From Alopecurus myosuroides (lineage: Eukaryota; Streptophyta; Magnoliopsida; Poales; Poaceae): 64,000 bases of DNA. The notes beneath the pieces were generated by a model. It searched no databases. It saw only the letters and a program-made list of their open reading frames with translations, and was not told the origin of the DNA. Shown one piece after another: positions 61,015 through 64,000 of the stretch. The DNA lies in NCBI GenBank assembly GCA_028641055.1, contig CM054060.1:61059875-61123874 (forward strand), written 5' to 3'. The translations under genes were made by a program, and so were the position numbers. The stretch's first letter is position 1; every line of letters begins with the position of its first letter.

Positions 61015-61787
61015 CAGAAGTGAGAATGTTGGGCTGGAGCCCAGCCCATCCAACCGAGCCGAGCGAGGTTAGGTTAGCTCCCTCTGTCGTGCCCTTTCTC
61101 TCTCCCCGCGAATCCCACTCCACTCCACCTCGATCCAATCGCGCCGCTGCCCACCCCGACCACCAGCTCCTCCGCCGCCTTTTCCCCTCGTCCGGCCACA
61201 ATCCTCGCCTCCTCTGCTCCCGAGCTCTCTCTTCCCCAACGCGGAGAGCTCTCGATTTCTCCGGCTCCCCACCGCCGACCCTCCCCCCTCGCCGCAATGC
61301 TCCACCTACCCGCCGCCGAGGTTCGGCGCTCGCCGGCAGAGGGCGAGCGTCTCCGCAGCTTTCCCCTGCGGTCCCCGACGGCAAGCCCGCTCCATGGCAT
61401 CCGGGCCAGCCGCATCGGCGGCTGCTCCCCTGGACCCGGCCACTGCGACCGCGTCTCCTCCCGGTACGCACCGGCCACGACCACCTCGACGTTCTCCGGC
61501 GCACTGGGAGTGGAGCGGTGGAGCTGACTGTCGATGCGGACGGCGACGTAGAAAGGGAGGAGGGGGACGGCCTGGACATGCCGGAGCCCGACCTGCTGGT
61601 GGTTGCCTGCCCGGGCTGCTGCTGCCGTTGTCTCCCCCGACCGCCTCCTTGAGCTGCTGCTGCCGGCACAACCTTTGATGTGCCCATGGAGGCCGGCACT
61701 GGTCGGTAGACCGGTGGTGTTCTCGTTGCCGGCGGGAGGGGCGCCTCTCCGCTCACTATGATCGTCATCGGCTACAATCCGTGACAG
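61015..61787 (+). other. GC-rich first-exon-like segment, unit 2
   Basis: Counterpart of 29500-30270. Single-base differences (for example gcactggg against gcaactggg, gagcggtgg against gagcgggtgg, aatccca against aatcca) shift all reading frames relative to unit 1, which argues against constrained coding sequence or points to consensus errors. Confidence 0.4.
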
Positions 61788-63036
61788 GTGAGCTCCAGAT
61801 CTTCTCCTCTGGTCTGAGCATGGGCATGGTGCCATGGCTCTCCAGGGTGTTTGTCCTTAGCTCGGTGAACTCCAGTTGAATATATCAAAATGTTGTGCCT
61901 CTTTACTCGAGATATTACTTTTCCAAAAGTTAGGCCTGATGATTACTTGGATTAGGCCACAAATCAGCAGAATTACTTTCTTATGTCAATTTAGGCGCTC
62001 ATGTTTAGCTGTAGTTGTGGCAGTTTAGGCCTTTGATGACTTTCAGTTGCAATCTTATCTTGCACGGGCACCATGACTGATGTGTAGATGTAGTTACGTT
62101 CTGCAGTAGCACAGGAATGAGATGTTTAGTCGTCGGTGAGAATCTTGATCTGACGTGTAATTCCCATATTTTTTACTAGACGTGCTTGGCGTGAAGATGC
62201 CACGGTGTTGTGTATCAGAAATAATGATGTACGTACTAGGTTGTTATCTTACTCCAGGTGGTGCTTTGGTTTGAGACCCGCCTGATTATTCCGGTCATGT
62301 AGTAGTAGTAGTAGTAGTAGCAGTAGTAATGCTGGTGTCGTTGTCGTGGAGAACTAGGACGAGCTCGGTGTTTATGAACATTGGGAAGAGGCATCCGTTG
62401 GAGTTGTGTACAAGTATTGGCATGTGATGCAAAAAGGAAGATTATTTTGTTTGGAAGCATGGTGAATTAATGTTGGTTTGAGTATCTGCTTGATCAGACT
62501 GCATGGAATCTTGGCCTAAATAAAACTAGCGGTTGATTCTAGTGGTCGACGACGTGAGATGCGGCATGAAACAAACAGTAGCAGCGTTTTGCTTGTCAAT
62601 GGAAGTCCCTCTCCATTTATATTATTGATTGATGAAAAGGCGAAGAAGCTTACTTGGTGTGTTGGTTTTGGTGCGTGTGCAGGTGAGGCTTTGTGGGAGC
62701 AGTGGGTAGTCGGAAGTGACGCCGGAGGGCAGACTGGTCGTGTGGGGGAAGAAATCCCTGGTTCAGTCAGTGGAGGAGGGCATGGAATTGTAGAGGGTAG
62801 GAGTGGAGGTTGGCCGGGAGGGAGGCATGGCATGAATGTGGCCTGGGGCTGGTATGTTTTGCTGAAGAATGGTTTTAAAGCGATCACCGTTGTGTATGGT
62901 CATGCATGGGTTGTTTGAGTGGATTTGTAGTGGCTAGTGAGTTGAATTGATCTGTGGTTAAGCATCACAAAGTTTTGGAAGAAAGCTATTAACCTTAGCG
63001 TCGTGCGTGCAGGATTGGCTTAAACTAATTAACCTA
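61788..63036. other. Intron-like or intergenic sequence to the unit end, unit 2
   Basis: Counterpart of 30271-31515, with a copy-specific insertion of about 11 bp near 62715 and many single-base indels. No exon supported. Confidence 0.4.
62300..62329 (+). repeat. (TAG)n microsatellite, unit 2
   Basis: Seven TAG units with the same interrupted tail as in unit 1. Confidence 0.95.
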
Positions 63037-64000
63037 GCAAAGCAGGCATCGATGGATTTGGCTGCATGGCTTGGTTCTTTCTTTAAAAAAAAATGGATGG
63101 ATGCGTTTGTTCATATGTCGTAGCGTCCGGTTGGTGAGGAGAGCAGATTATGCTAGATAGAGAGCAAACCTGATCGATGCGTTTTTTTTCGTTCCGAACA
63201 TACTGTTGCCCCGTTTGATCGAAAAAAAGGGAGCGAGCTAGCGAAGCCGTTCCGTCCATTTTTTTTTCTCAGACACGTACGCGGGCGCACCACGATAGAC
63301 TCCTCTCTAGACTCGCACGCGCAGTAGGAAGAAGCATCTCTGAGATTGGTGCACGACGTGCAGATGCGGAGATTGGTTAGCCTAGTGCGCGAGAGTTGCG
63401 GTCGCTAGATGTACGTTGTGCCTATGTCGACACCAACTCGCATGCACACGCGATGGCCCGGCTTGTCGTGAACAACTTCTTTGCGGTCGTTGCGGCTTGT
63501 CGTGAACACTGCATCTCTATAAGCACTGTGTGGCCTTAGACGGGAGGAAAAAAAAGTACCCTCGGCCCACAGAAACGGTGCATCCATCATGTTACCGGGC
63601 TGCATCACGAGATCGCCCCTGCTGCGACGACATTGTCATAGCTGACGCTGTGGTTGCCATTGTACGGCGGCGCCAAGGCGTCAAGGTCATATCCGGCCTT
63701 GACCACCTCCATGACCCATCCCTGCTGTGCGTGCGGAGCCTCCACCATGTTCATGTCGGGGCGAAACCCTGTTTCAGCGTAAGGCATCCACGTAGGATCA
63801 TCCTTCACAACGCTGCTGGCCTGCAGCTGCAGGTGGCCACCGCGGTACACGATGGCGTCGTTGGCCTTCTTGGCAAAGTTTTCCGTGGTACAGCCTAGGC
63901 TGATGACGTGCTCGATGGGAGGCCCGCGAGGTCCGCGGCGGCCGGTGGCGCACGCGGCCATGGCGCGGAGGAGGCGGAGCAAGCCCTCGCGCTGGCGGTT
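63037..64000. repeat. Tandem segmental duplication, unit 3 (start only)
   Basis: The opening of a third period, cut by the window edge. It repeats the first 960 bp of units 1 and 2 with more than ten single-base indels, such as a lost base in the attattgctag stretch and homopolymers one base longer or shorter. At two MADS codons it shares the unit 2 variants rather than those of unit 1. Confidence 0.92.
63536..64000 (-). pseudogene. Type I MADS-box gene, copy 3, partial and frameshifted
   Basis: The C-terminal part of the MADS gene; the N-terminal MADS box lies outside the window. It shares Gly112 and His137 with copy 2. A base lost in the gctgcgacgac stretch (about 63622-63632) shifts the C terminus to an early TGA at 63605-63607. 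A compensated pair of indels alters residues around 126-135, and Trp143 reads Cys. The neighbouring sequence shows many similar single-base indels, so consensus error is as likely as real decay. Confidence 0.75.

Larger units (their letters stand above)
31516..63036. repeat. Tandem segmental duplication, unit 2
   Basis: Second full period, 31521 bp. It matches unit 1 with about eight substitutions in its first 1.3 kb, no difference that I saw over about the next 16 kb, then single-base indels that become frequent after about 54 kb. A copy-specific insertion of about 11 bp lies near 62715. It carries the same genes as unit 1. Confidence 0.95.

Noticed and set aside
1..64000. tRNA, rRNA or other structured RNA genes
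   Set aside because: No cloverleaf-type or rRNA-like sequence was recognised by reading; a covariance-model scan would be needed to exclude them.

Overview
The window is plant nuclear DNA, most likely from a grass and plausibly a Triticeae species. This rests on a type I (M-gamma) MADS-box gene, a Stowaway MITE with the grass CTCCCTC-type terminal repeat, PIF/Harbinger genes with plant-type introns, GC-rich first-exon-like segments and extensive degenerate repeats. The species cannot be fixed from the sequence alone.

The dominant structure is a head-to-tail tandem duplication with a period of about 31.5 kb. Unit 1 is 1-31515, unit 2 is 31516-63036, and unit 3 begins at 63037 and runs off the window. 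Every base belongs to a repeat unit, so the real breakpoints are not visible and the phase used here is arbitrary. In unit order each period carries: (i) an intronless AGL80-like MADS gene on the minus strand; (ii) an AT-rich degenerate tandem array and a Stowaway MITE; (iii) a PIF/Harbinger gene cluster on the plus strand, made of a SANT/Myb ORF1 with an internal stop, a 418-aa DDE transposase and a second small SANT gene; (iv) degenerate direct-repeat arrays; (v) a four-exon minus-strand gene of unknown function, open in unit 2 and broken by one base in unit 1; (vi) a decayed minus-strand coding-like segment; (vii) about 5 kb of degenerate repeats with an LTR-like stretch; and (viii) a GC-rich first-exon-like segment.

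Units 1 and 2 differ in an uneven way. There are about eight substitutions in the first 1.3 kb, around the MADS gene. I saw none over roughly the next 16 kb. Single-base, often homopolymer, indels then become increasingly frequent towards the end of unit 2 and into unit 3. This could be recent duplication plus falling consensus accuracy, or partly an assembly effect.

The genes do not form a pathway. The functional theme is a recently amplified block carrying a MADS regulator of a class known for female-gametophyte and endosperm roles, with transposon genes carried along. The most unusual arrangements are the multi-copy 31.5-kb block and the Harbinger-type cluster with two SANT genes flanking one transposase.
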